From: Shewanella sp. 1CM18E
GTDB lineage: Bacteria > Pseudomonadota > Gammaproteobacteria > Enterobacterales > Shewanellaceae
Direction: 5' to 3'
Assembly (NCBI RefSeq): GCF_023161665.1
Contig: NZ_JALNTW010000019.1
Location: 19,592 to 83,591 of the forward strand
DNA length: 64,000 bases
In this document: one piece after another, positions 7,338-15,209 of the stretch
How positions within the stretch are numbered: the stretch's first letter is position 1
Layout of the letters: each line of letters opens with the position of its first letter
Position numbers and translations under genes: made by a program
Notes under the pieces: model-generated
Seen by the model: the letters and a program-made list of their open reading frames with translations, nothing else
Database searches by the model: none
What the model was told of the DNA's origin: nothing

Positions 7338-8858
7338 ATGATTTATAACAAGCCAGGCACACCCGGCGCAAAAATTAACTTCAAGTCACAGTACCAAAAT
7401 TTCATTGGTGGTGAATGGGTTAAACCTGTAAACGGCCTCTATTTTGACAACAGTTCACCGGTCGACGGCCAAGTGTTTTGCCAAGTCCCCCGCTCTGATG
7501 CAAACGACATTGAATTAGCACTCGACGCTGCCCACGCAGCCAAAGATACATGGGGCAAAACCTCTGTCACTGAACGAGCTAACATCTTACTGCGCATAGC
7601 CGACCGCATTGAACAAAACATCGAAAGCTTAGCCATTGCTGAAACTTGGGATAACGGTAAAGCGGTGCGCGAGACTCTCGCCGCAGACCTACCGCTTGTA
7701 GTCGATCACTTCCGCTATTTTGCCGGCTGTATTCGCGCCCAAGAAGGCAGCGCAGCAGACATTGACGCCAACACTGTTAGCTATCATTTCCCTGAGCCTC
7801 TGGGTGTTGTCGGTCAAATTATCCCGTGGAACTTTCCTATCTTAATGGCGGCGTGGAAAATTGCCCCCGCCCTAGCCGCAGGTAACTGTGTGGTATTAAA
7901 GCCTGCCGAGCAAACGCCTGCTTCACTGTTAGTTATGCTCGAACTCATTGAAGACTTATTACCAAAAGGCGTACTCAATGTGGTTAATGGCTTTGGCGCT
8001 GAGGCCGGACAAGCACTGGCGACCAGTAGCCGTATCGCTAAACTTGCCTTTACCGGCTCAACTGAAATTGGTCATCACATTTTAAAATGTGCCGCAGAAT
8101 CGCTCATCCCATCTACTGTCGAGCTTGGTGGCAAGTCGCCTAACATTTATTTCAGTGATGTAATGGATCATGAAGATGAATATTTAGATAAAGCGGTAGA
8201 AGGCATGTTATTGGCCTTTTTCAATCAAGGTGAAGTCTGTACTTGCCCATCGCGAGTGCTGATCCACGAAGGCATTTACGACAAGTTTATTGCCAAAGTC
8301 ATAGAGCGCAGTAAAACCATTAAGCAAAGTAACCCTCTCGACACCGACACCCAAGTTGGCGCGCAGGCTTCGCAAGAGCAGTTCGACAAGATCTTGAGTT
8401 ATCTGCAAATTGGTAAAGATGAAGGCGCTGAAGTCTTGATTGGCGGCGACCTATGTCAGCTTGAGGGTGAACACAGTCAAGGCTATTACATTAGCCCCAC
8501 CATCTTAAAAGGCACCAATGATATGCGCATCTTCCAAGAAGAAATTTTTGGACCAGTGATCTCAGTGACCACCTTTAAAGATGAAGCCGAAGCCCTAGCC
8601 ATTGCCAACGACACCGAGTACGGCCTAGGCGCAGGCGTGTGGACGCGCGACATGAATACCGCCCAACGTATGGGTCGCGGAATCCAAGCAGGCCGCGTGT
8701 GGATTAACTGTTATCACGCTTACCCAGCACACGCCGCGTTTGGTGGTTATAAAAAATCAGGCATTGGCCGTGAAACCCATAAGATGATGCTCGACCACTA
8801 TCAAAACACCAAAAACCTATTAATTAGCTACGACGTTAATCCACTCGGCTTCTTTTAG
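7338..8858 (+). CDS. aldB: NAD(P)-dependent aldehyde dehydrogenase, AldB type
   Basis: 506 residues, similar throughout to E. coli AldB (for example the IIPWNFPILMAAWKIAPALA block and the C-terminal HAAFGGYKKSGIGRETHKMM). Catalytic Glu262 lies in VELGGKSPN and nucleophile Cys301 in NQGEVCTCPSR. The ATG at 7338 is chosen over an upstream in-frame codon at 7305 because AAGGAA sits 7-8 bases before it and the family begins near here. It is followed by yjjI and yjjW on the same strand. Oxidation of an aldehyde formed in DMSP/3-hydroxypropionate metabolism or by the glycyl-radical enzyme is possible; the substrate is not determined by sequence. Confidence 0.88.
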   Translation: MIYNKPGTPGAKINFKSQYQNFIGGEWVKPVNGLYFDNSSPVDGQVFCQVPRSDANDIELALDAAHAAKDTWGKTSVTERANILLRIADRIEQNIESLAIAETWDNGKAVRETLAADLPLVVDHFRYFAGCIRAQEGSAADIDANTVSYHFPEPLGVVGQIIPWNFPILMAAWKIAPALAAGNCVVLKPAEQTPASLLVMLELIEDLLPKGVLNVVNGFGAEAGQALATSSRIAKLAFTGSTEIGHHILKCAAESLIPSTVELGGKSPNIYFSDVMDHEDEYLDKAVEGMLLAFFNQGEVCTCPSRVLIHEGIYDKFIAKVIERSKTIKQSNPLDTDTQVGAQASQEQFDKILSYLQIGKDEGAEVLIGGDLCQLEGEHSQGYYISPTILKGTNDMRIFQEEIFGPVISVTTFKDEAEALAIANDTEYGLGAGVWTRDMNTAQRMGRGIQAGRVWINCYHAYPAHAAFGGYKKSGIGRETHKMMLDHYQNTKNLLISYDVNPLGFF

Positions 8859-8903
8859 GTTTTGAGCAATATCTAATCAAGACAGTTTAGCGATTGCTAG
8901 CTC

Positions 8904-8933
8904 AGCAATAGCGGTAAAAATGCCGCTATTGCT
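8904..8933. other. Strong hairpin downstream of aldB
   Basis: AGCAATAGCGG and CCGCTATTGCT form a perfect 11-bp stem with an 8-base loop, 45 bp after the aldB stop. No T-run follows, so it may be a transcript-stabilising or weak termination structure separating aldB from yjjI. Confidence 0.5.
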
Positions 8934-9063
8934 CACTTTGCTTAGTTTCGAGATCCAAACCTGCGGATTTCCAATTTAGAAAATACAACTTAGCTGTTTT
9001 TCACTATAAGAATCTAATTCTGCGCTTTAAAATATATCCATAAAATATAAGTGGATATTGAAC

Positions 9064-10617
9064 ATGACCGTTGAAAATCGTTTTTCTGAAATCACTCGTG
9101 ACCCTAACCTTTCACCTAAGCAAAAAAGCAGCGCATTAGCACTCACAGCCGAAGCATGTCTGCCATATGTAGAGGTGTCTGATGCTGTTAAACAGGCGAT
9201 GCAGCAAGGGATTATTTGCGACATGTTTGAAGGTCATGCACCATTTAAACCACGCTACGTACTGCCAGACTATGCCAAGTTTTTACAAAACGGCTCAGAG
9301 TATTTAGAGCTAGCGCCAGCACAAGATCTTGATGAAGCGCTAAACGCATTAACCATTATCTACCATCACGTACCATCGGTTACTAATATCCCAGTGTATT
9401 TAGGCCAACTTGATGATGTGTTATTGCCGTTTTGCCAAGGGCTCGACGACGAAACGATTTATCGAAAGCTCAAGCTGTTTTGGATCATGCTAGATCGCAC
9501 CTTGCCTGACGCCTTTATGCACGTAAACATAGGCCCAACTGACAACATAGTCTGCCGCACTATTTTACGTGTCGATGCTGAGCTAAAGCAGATAGCGCCT
9601 AACCTAACGTTTATGTACGACCCAAGCGTTACCCCTGATGAGCTACTGCAGATTGCCGCCAGCAATATTTGTGAATGCAGCAAGCCGCATATCGCCAACT
9701 ACCCTATTCATGCGAATACATTCGACCAGCAAGGTTTTGGTATTGTCAGCTGTTATAACTCGTTGCCATTAGCCGGTGGTGCTAACACCTTAGTACGCCT
9801 GAATTTAAAAGAGGTGGCGCTACAAGCCAGCAGCATTGGTGACTTTTTCAGTAATGTATTGCCACATTATTGCCAGCTAACCTTTGAGTTAATCGACGCC
9901 CGCGCCTCGTTTTTGCACCAAGAATCTAACTTCTTCAATAGCTTTTTAGTCAAAGAGGGCTTAATCGAAGAGTCACGCTTTGCACCTATGTTTGGTATTT
10001 ACGGTATGGCCGAAGCCGTTAATATTTTACAAGGCACACCAGACTTTAATGAAGACAGCTTAGATAAACCAAGTAACCATTATGGTCATAACACTGCCGC
10101 CAACGAACTGGGACATCAAATCTCTAAAGCATTAGATGCCATCGTTAAATCGACACCAGTTAAATTTGGTTATAACGGCCGCGCATTGTTGCACTCACAA
10201 GGTGGCATGAATACAGATAGAGACGTGACCCCAGGCGTGCGTATTCCTTACGGTACCGAGCCAAACCCAATCACTCACATTCAAGCATTGGCCGAGCATC
10301 ACCAATATTACACCTCAGGCATTAGCGATATTCTGACTATCGATGAAACTGTTAAAGCTAACCCGCAAGCCATGATGCAGCTATGTAAAGGTGCACTACA
10401 GCTAGGTTTCCGCGAATTTAGTGCTAACGTCGCGTCTAACGATTTAGTTCGAGTAACCGGTTATATGGTCAAACTGTCAGATATCGCTCGCTATAAAGAG
10501 CAAGGCTCGCGCACCAACACCACCAGCTTAGGTGCCGATGCCGCGCAAAATACCAATATTTTAGCGCGTCAACCAAGAGTGGTCGCCCACGAACTAACGC
10601 CAGCGCACAGCAAGTAA
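9064..10617 (+). CDS. yjjI: Glycyl-radical enzyme YjjI (function unknown)
   Basis: 517 residues, the usual length of the YjjI family (DUF3029), shorter than pyruvate formate-lyase. The glycyl-radical loop is RVTGYMVKLSD with Gly466, and the active-site thiyl Cys is most likely C230 in GIVSCYNSLPL. The ATG at 9064 with GTGGA upstream is preferred over a TTG at 9058. It is followed 15 bp later by its activase YjjW. Enzyme class is certain from the two motifs, but the reaction of YjjI is not known to me. An upstream aldehyde dehydrogenase suggests an aldehyde product, as with glycyl-radical diol dehydratases, which is inference. It would work only without oxygen. Confidence 0.88.
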   Translation: MTVENRFSEITRDPNLSPKQKSSALALTAEACLPYVEVSDAVKQAMQQGIICDMFEGHAPFKPRYVLPDYAKFLQNGSEYLELAPAQDLDEALNALTIIYHHVPSVTNIPVYLGQLDDVLLPFCQGLDDETIYRKLKLFWIMLDRTLPDAFMHVNIGPTDNIVCRTILRVDAELKQIAPNLTFMYDPSVTPDELLQIAASNICECSKPHIANYPIHANTFDQQGFGIVSCYNSLPLAGGANTLVRLNLKEVALQASSIGDFFSNVLPHYCQLTFELIDARASFLHQESNFFNSFLVKEGLIEESRFAPMFGIYGMAEAVNILQGTPDFNEDSLDKPSNHYGHNTAANELGHQISKALDAIVKSTPVKFGYNGRALLHSQGGMNTDRDVTPGVRIPYGTEPNPITHIQALAEHHQYYTSGISDILTIDETVKANPQAMMQLCKGALQLGFREFSANVASNDLVRVTGYMVKLSDIARYKEQGSRTNTTSLGADAAQNTNILARQPRVVAHELTPAHSK

Positions 10618-10632
10618 TTCAAGGTAATATTG

Positions 10633-11511
10633 ATGGGCAGAGTAGCCACAGTTAACAACATCATTAACTTCTCTTGTGTCGATGGTCCGGGCAGTCGCTT
10701 AGTGATTTTTATGCAAGGCTGTAACTTTAACTGTAAAAATTGCCACAACCCTTACACCATAGATATGTGTGACAGTTGTGGTGATTGTGTGGCTAGTTGC
10801 CCAGCAAATGCATTGTCACTGACTCACAACCAACAAGGTAAGTCTAAGGTTGTGTGGCACAGTGAGCTCTGTACTCAATGCGATACCTGTTTATCCACCT
10901 GCCCTAGGCAATCTAGCCCTAAGACTCGCCAATACAGCGTGCCGGAGATGCTAGCGCTTATTCGCAACCAAGTATTTTTCATCAACGGCATAACGGTAAG
11001 TGGCGGCGAAGCAACGCTGCAATTGCCGTTTATCACTGAGTTATTTAAAGCGATTAAAACCAGCGACGATTTAGCCCATTTAAGCTGTATGATCGACAGC
11101 AACGGTTACTTGTCGACAAATGCTTGGCAGCAAGTCATGCCTTACTTAGATGGCGCCATGATTGATTTAAAATCGTGGCAGCAAGAAACACACCACTACA
11201 TCACCAATCGCGATAACCACAGGGTATTTGCCAGTCTTAAGTTACTGGCAGAGCAAGATAAGCTGTATGAGATCCGCTTATTGCATATCCCTACAGTGAG
11301 TGATTTCGACACTGAAATTGATGCAGTAGCGGCTTATTTAAAACAGTTGCCAGCCAGTGTTAGGGTCAAACTTAATGCGTTTCAGCAACATGGGGTGACA
11401 GGCGAAGCCCGCCAGTGGCCGACTTGCAGTGAAGAGCAGATGCTAGAGTTAGCTGCACGGCTAACTGAACGTGGTGTGGCTAATTTGGTGTTACCAAGTG
11501 TGTATTTGTAG
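10633..11511 (+). CDS. yjjW: Glycyl-radical enzyme activase YjjW
   Basis: 292-residue radical-SAM activase. The SAM cluster motif is C30-x3-C34-x2-C37 (GCNFNCKNC). Two ferredoxin-type [4Fe-4S] motifs follow: C46, C49, C52, C56 and C80, C83, C86, C90. The SAM-binding SGGE is at 123-126. It installs the glycyl radical on YjjI. The ATG at 10633 has AAGG eight bases upstream, and the gene is 15 bp after yjjI, so the two are surely one operon. Confidence 0.9.
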   Translation: MGRVATVNNIINFSCVDGPGSRLVIFMQGCNFNCKNCHNPYTIDMCDSCGDCVASCPANALSLTHNQQGKSKVVWHSELCTQCDTCLSTCPRQSSPKTRQYSVPEMLALIRNQVFFINGITVSGGEATLQLPFITELFKAIKTSDDLAHLSCMIDSNGYLSTNAWQQVMPYLDGAMIDLKSWQQETHHYITNRDNHRVFASLKLLAEQDKLYEIRLLHIPTVSDFDTEIDAVAAYLKQLPASVRVKLNAFQQHGVTGEARQWPTCSEEQMLELAARLTERGVANLVLPSVYL

Positions 11512-11595
11512 GCTTGTAGCTAAGCCTACTTATGTAGCTTTAAAGCTAAAGCATGAGAACCTTTAGATTAGGTTTTATTCCCTATTTAGAAACCC

Positions 11596-11940
11596 TTAAC
11601 GTTCACGAATTTCAACAGTATAGTCTGGAGCATCTTCCCACTTAATAGACTTGACTGCCCCAGTGCATCCACTACGAGTAGTTCGATAGCTAGTGATACC
11701 AGTAACCTTTCTATTTACAAACCAGATTACTTTATGATCGTTATAACCAAAGCCTGCTCCTGAAACACAGTATTGCCACGCTTCTTTTTGACCATCAAAC
11801 TGACGATCATACGGAGTTCCCATGATCTCTATAACTTTCTCTTTAGAGTCTCCTGCATCAATTAATATCGTCTTGCTATCCAAAGTTCCGCAACCGCTTA
11901 TGAGTAGAAAAACGATACAAACTGAGAATAACTTTTTCAT
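11596..11940 (-). CDS. Small SmpA/BamE-like lipoprotein
   Basis: 114 residues from the ATG at 11940 (a GTG four codons upstream is possible). It has a lipoprotein signal peptide, MKKLFSVCIVFLLISGC, with Cys17 as the lipidated residue. The segment DAGDSKEKVIEIMGTPYDRQ resembles the fold-defining motif of SmpA/OmlA/BamE domains. It is not BamE itself. Monocistronic, convergent with yjjW. Function unknown; location would be periplasmic face of a membrane. Confidence 0.7.
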   Translation of the reverse strand: MKKLFSVCIVFLLISGCGTLDSKTILIDAGDSKEKVIEIMGTPYDRQFDGQKEAWQYCVSGAGFGYNDHKVIWFVNRKVTGITSYRTTRSGCTGAVKSIKWEDAPDYTVEIRER

Positions 11941-12067
11941 TTTTAGGTTCACTGTGTAGACACGATAATTACTCTTTGATTTTCATGAAATCTAACAAAA
12001 ATAATCCAGAGAAACTAGAACACTATTAATAATTCATATTTCACATCACACAAGTAATTATAGGCTT

Positions 12068-12518
12068 TAGTGGTTCCAATGGCTTGCAGCCGGCGTATGT
12101 GCAGACACTTCCGTGACACGCAGCAAGTCCATCCTTGGAAGCTCGGCCATGACGTCCATGTCATGGACGGTCACGGCCGTACCTACACTAGGTTAGAAAA
12201 GCAGAAACATTTCACCTATTGTATTCTCAACAAAGAGCAAAAGACTTAGATTCGCATGAGACTCACAGAAAACACCCAGTTCCCCATCGGAGTTGCCGAA
12301 ATACGTAGATAAAAATGCCGTGGGACCATCATGGATGATGGTTCAGGCTCGGAGGGACATGGATGTCCCATCTGAGCCGTTAGGCAATTTTTATTGGAGT
12401 ATGAGGATCAACAACTTCGTCGGGGCGGCAGGGGAGATCCAAGAGGGGATTGCTGTTGATCCCCTCTTGGCCGAGTGTGAGCTGGAAGCTCACGACCTTT
12501 ATCAAACGAAGTTTGATT
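12068..12518 (+). repeat. Dispersed structured repeat, copy A
   Basis: 451 bp strongly similar to 46708-47159. The element is a chain of hairpins: GGCT-TGC-AGCC (12081-12091), an imperfect large stem at 12145-12178, ACCATCAT-GG-ATGATGGT, GGGACAT-GG-ATGTCCC inside a GGCTC/GAGCC stem, a 12-bp perfect stem CCAAGAGGGGAT/ATCCCCTCTTGG (12439-12470), GTGAGCT-GGA-AGCTCAC (12477-12493), and ATCAAAC-GA-AGTTTGAT at the end. Differences from copy B keep pairing at several stems. An in-frame 82-codon frame starting at a TTG runs through the second half and is partly conserved in copy B, but is better explained by the hairpins. No transposase is present. Confidence 0.85.
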
Positions 12519-12552
12519 GCTTAAGTTCAGACGTAGTCTGATAAACAAAGTT

Positions 12553-12569
12553 GTTAGACAAGGTCTAAC
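12553..12569. other. Short hairpin after repeat copy A
   Basis: GTTAGAC-AAG-GTCTAAC, a perfect 7-bp stem. A similar hairpin (GTTAGAC-GCA-GCCTAAC, 46479-46495) lies near a degenerate fragment of the same repeat, which suggests that the full element extends at least this far. Confidence 0.45.
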
Positions 12570-12589
12570 CATCAACCCAAAACGCAAAG

Positions 12590-12621
12590 CAAAAAAAAGC
12601 ACCCCATTTGGGATGCTTTTT
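12590..12621. terminator. Terminator-like hairpin after repeat copy A
   Basis: GCACCCCA-TT-TGGGATGC flanked by A8 and T6. The stem has one C-A mismatch on the plus strand and a U-G pair instead on the minus strand. It could end a transcript that reads through the repeat on the plus strand, or one coming from the right on the minus strand. Confidence 0.6.
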
Positions 12622-13041
12622 TATTTTACAGCCTAAGTAAAACTTAACTTCTTAGGCTTTCAAAGTTACTCGAAAGTAACTCAATGGGTATCCGAAAATG
12701 TACGCAAGAGTCGGATTGAAAAGTAGTCCGGTCGAAGCTTCTAATAACAATGCCTCAGCTCTGTCGAATCCGGCTCAGCCAGCGGAGCTAGCTAATGTCG
12801 AACTCCCAGTCGATTGAGTCCTCGTTATATCAATGAACTCTCCGACCTAAACCGCTGAGTTCAAACTAGCAATAAAACGTGACCTATGTCAAACTTTTAT
12901 TTTTTTACGTTTAAAAACTACTCAGCAACCGCTTCAGCAGAGTTAGCTCTGTCCGTTAGCGTAAAAGCCTGCAAAAGCAGAGTGATTCACTACAACGACC
13001 AATTCAGTCACTTTCAATAATTTATCGACCGTTAAATCAAG
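12622..13041. other. Unexplained intergenic stretch
   Basis: 420 bp without a supported gene. It contains a GTTACT-CGA-AGTAAC-type hairpin near 12664-12680 and a region rich in short inverted words such as GGCTCAGCC and GGAGCTAGC around 12770-12795. It does not fold into a tRNA by eye. It may be the remains of another dispersed repeat. Confidence 0.4.
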
Positions 13042-13548
13042 CTAGCTTTGCGCAGCAAAACCTTCATGGTAATGCACTTCACCCGCTGGCAAATCACCTT
13101 GCAATTTCAACGCTTGAAAATACTCAGCTGGCACACCGGCTAACACGAGTTCAGCCGTAGCTTTAAAACCAAAACGGCCATAATAACCTGGCTCACCAAG
13201 TACCACACAACCAGCCGCATTAAGAGCATTGAGCTCCTCAATCGCGGCCTGCATTAATGCTTTACCAATACCTTTGCCCTGCTCTGTTGGCACTACCGAT
13301 ATTGGGCCGAGACCATACCAATGCTCAGCCCCATCAGTAATCGTTACTGGAGAAATTGCTACATGCCCTACAATGGCATCACCGTCTTCTGCTACAAGCG
13401 ATATAGATAACACCCCGGCGTTGCGCAGCGCTTTGACAATAAATTGTTCGCTATGATCGGTGTGCGGCGCGTCAAGAAATGCAGCAACCGTTACCGCATC
13501 AATAGCTTGTATGTCAGTCGCTTGTTCTTTGCGAATATGAATACTCAA
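13042..13548 (-). CDS. GNAT-family N-acetyltransferase
   Basis: 168 residues with the acetyl-CoA loop QGKGIGKALM (90-99) preceded by the beta strand GPISVVP, and a C-terminal GYYGRFGF motif as in the YhbS-like subgroup. It starts with TTG at 13548, supported by GGAGAGA six bases upstream. The acetyl acceptor is unknown. 54 bp separate it from the upstream arsR-like gene on the same strand, so cotranscription is possible. Confidence 0.85.
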   Translation of the reverse strand: MSIHIRKEQATDIQAIDAVTVAAFLDAPHTDHSEQFIVKALRNAGVLSISLVAEDGDAIVGHVAISPVTITDGAEHWYGLGPISVVPTEQGKGIGKALMQAAIEELNALNAAGCVVLGEPGYYGRFGFKATAELVLAGVPAEYFQALKLQGDLPAGEVHYHEGFAAQS

Positions 13549-13602
13549 TTAAATCTCTCCAGCAAAGTTTTCGCCATTTTAAGCTGATATTAGCCTGCCA
13601 AA

Positions 13603-13995
13603 TCAGCCCAATAAACCCAACCACACCTCTGAATCTGGGCCGACAACACATTCACCGTCAACTCGTAACGACATACGTAATCGGCAACGGCGGGTGACTT
13701 CTTTAAACTCGTCATCCGGTAACTGCCTAACAGAATCTACTAACGCTCGGCAATGAGCAGCGGTTTGCTCTTTTAGGGTGTAAAAAACCCATTTGCCCTT
13801 TTTTTCATGGTTCAGTAGTCCAGCGCGATACAGCATCTTTAAATTGCGCGACACGTTATATTGCGTGTCACCAATAATATCCATCGCTTCAGCTACTGCC
13901 ATACATTCATCGACGTGCAAAAATAACCAAAACAAGCGCAAGCGATTAGGCTCAGACAATGCTTTTAGCGCATCAATATACTTTTCATCGATCAT
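13603..13995 (-). CDS. ArsR-family metalloregulator
   Basis: 130 residues with an ArsR winged helix-turn-helix (NVSRNLKMLYRAGLLNHEKKGKWVFYTL, recognition helix about 47-60). At the place of the ArsR metal-binding ELCVC motif the sequence reads DECMAVAEAM with a single Cys31. Other cysteines are C82, C104 and C116, so a metalloid site built differently is possible. It follows a permease gene of the ArsP type on the same strand, which suggests control of (organo)arsenic or metal export. A perfect 10-bp inverted repeat lies just before its start. Confidence 0.85.
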   Translation of the reverse strand: MIDEKYIDALKALSEPNRLRLFWLFLHVDECMAVAEAMDIIGDTQYNVSRNLKMLYRAGLLNHEKKGKWVFYTLKEQTAAHCRALVDSVRQLPDDEFKEVTRRCRLRMSLRVDGECVVGPDSEVWLGLLG

Positions 13996-14016
13996 GCAAT
14001 TACCTTTTCAACAAAA

Positions 14017-14040
14017 CACGCCACTCAACTGAGTGGCGTG
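14017..14040. other. Perfect inverted repeat between permease and arsR genes
   Basis: CACGCCACTC and GAGTGGCGTG form a 10-bp stem with a 4-base loop. On the minus strand TTTTGTTG follows, so it may terminate part of the permease transcript, or be a binding site for the ArsR-type regulator. Confidence 0.5.
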
Positions 14041-14046
14041 ACGTCT

Positions 14047-15012
14047 TTATACAACATATTGGAAGATAGCACCGCCAATTATCGCTGTAATTAATACAAT
14101 GCCCACAAACGCGATGACCGCTTTGCGCTTTAGTACCGCAGATACTAACGCGATTTCAGGCAAACTAGCACCTGTACCACCAATAATTAATGCTAAGGCA
14201 GCACCTAAACCCATACCTTTGGCAATTAGCACTTTAAGTAATGGAATTGCCATTTCGATACGTAGGTACAGCGGAATACCAATCAAAGAAGCAATAACAA
14301 TCGAGCCAAAGCTATCACCACCAACATATTTCTCTACCATGTCTGCAGGTAAATAGGCCGCTGAGAAACCGCTGATTGCCGCGCCCAATAATACGTATGG
14401 AATAATGCGCTTAAATAGCGACCATGCACCTGCCATGGCGTTTTTCATTCTTGAAGCTGACGTCGACACGCCGCCACAGGTATTGGCTTTAGTACCGCTA
14501 CAGCCTTTGGCTTTAGTGCCTTCTAGTTCATCACCACGCTTAATCTCATTTCTCCACGGAGACTTAGAGATCAAATAACCACCCAGTACCGCTGCGGTAA
14601 AGGTAATTAGGAAATAGATCACTGTGATCTTCAAACCAAAAGCTGCGTAAATCATTGCCAATACAATGAAGTTACACAAAGGCGCTGAAATAATAAAACT
14701 CATTACAGTACCCAGCGATGCGCCCATCGAGGCCATGCCCATAGTCACTGGCACTACAGCAGCGCTACAAAATGGGGTCAACATACCAAACAGTGCGCCT
14801 AACAACGAGCCCCACTTTTCGTGTCTAGTTAATGTCTGTTGCAGTCTATCTTGCGGAATATATTCGCGCATGATGCCGGTTAATAACGACACAATTGCAA
14901 TAATAACCACTAAGCCTTTGGCTACATATAAGAACTCGTTTAACGCTATAACTAATTTTGCATCCACTTTCACAATCTCTATCAATGACAAGTTTGCGGA
15001 TCGTACGCACAC
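14047..15012 (-). CDS. ArsP/YraQ-type permease (DUF318)
   Basis: Up to 321 residues, with about eight or more hydrophobic segments and the family motif TPFCSAAVVPV (Cys82 if numbered from 15012). A central loop (about 165-185) carries two further cysteines, KGCSGTKANTCGG. ArsP members export trivalent organoarsenicals, and others have no known substrate. The longest frame starts at a GTG at 15012 that lies inside an imperfect dyad (15008-15033). A start further in, for example GTG at 14967 with AGAG nine bases upstream, is as likely. The arsR-like gene follows by 51 bp. Confidence 0.82.
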   Translation of the reverse strand: MCVRSANLSLIEIVKVDAKLVIALNEFLYVAKGLVVIIAIVSLLTGIMREYIPQDRLQQTLTRHEKWGSLLGALFGMLTPFCSAAVVPVTMGMASMGASLGTVMSFIISAPLCNFIVLAMIYAAFGLKITVIYFLITFTAAVLGGYLISKSPWRNEIKRGDELEGTKAKGCSGTKANTCGGVSTSASRMKNAMAGAWSLFKRIIPYVLLGAAISGFSAAYLPADMVEKYVGGDSFGSIVIASLIGIPLYLRIEMAIPLLKVLIAKGMGLGAALALIIGGTGASLPEIALVSAVLKRKAVIAFVGIVLITAIIGGAIFQYVV

Positions 15013-15033
15013 ATGCGCATTTGTGCAAGTGTG
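15008..15033. promoter_or_regulatory. Dyad upstream of permease gene, possible ArsR operator
   Basis: Two 12-base arms, CACACATGCGCA and TGTGCAAGTGTG, separated by TT, match at 10 of 12 positions. The dyad overlaps the 5' limit of the permease frame. This is the expected place for a repressor site of the ArsR product encoded in the same operon. Confidence 0.45.
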
Positions 15034-15209
15034 ATTTTAGAGGTATTTGCAGGAATAAAATATAATGATTAAAAACAAGGTATTAAATGAGCACTATGAA
15101 ATAACAGAATAAGTAGCAATTAAAGAAAAAAGCGTAAGCTAGTGCCAATGGTGGCGCTAGCTTGGTGTAAACCTTCGAATCGAAAATTAGATTCAAGGTC
15201 AAAAAGAGT

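Noticed and set aside
12622..13041. tRNA or riboswitch in the intergenic stretch
   Set aside because: No cloverleaf with a T-loop GTTCGA in correct place and no recognisable riboswitch core by eye.
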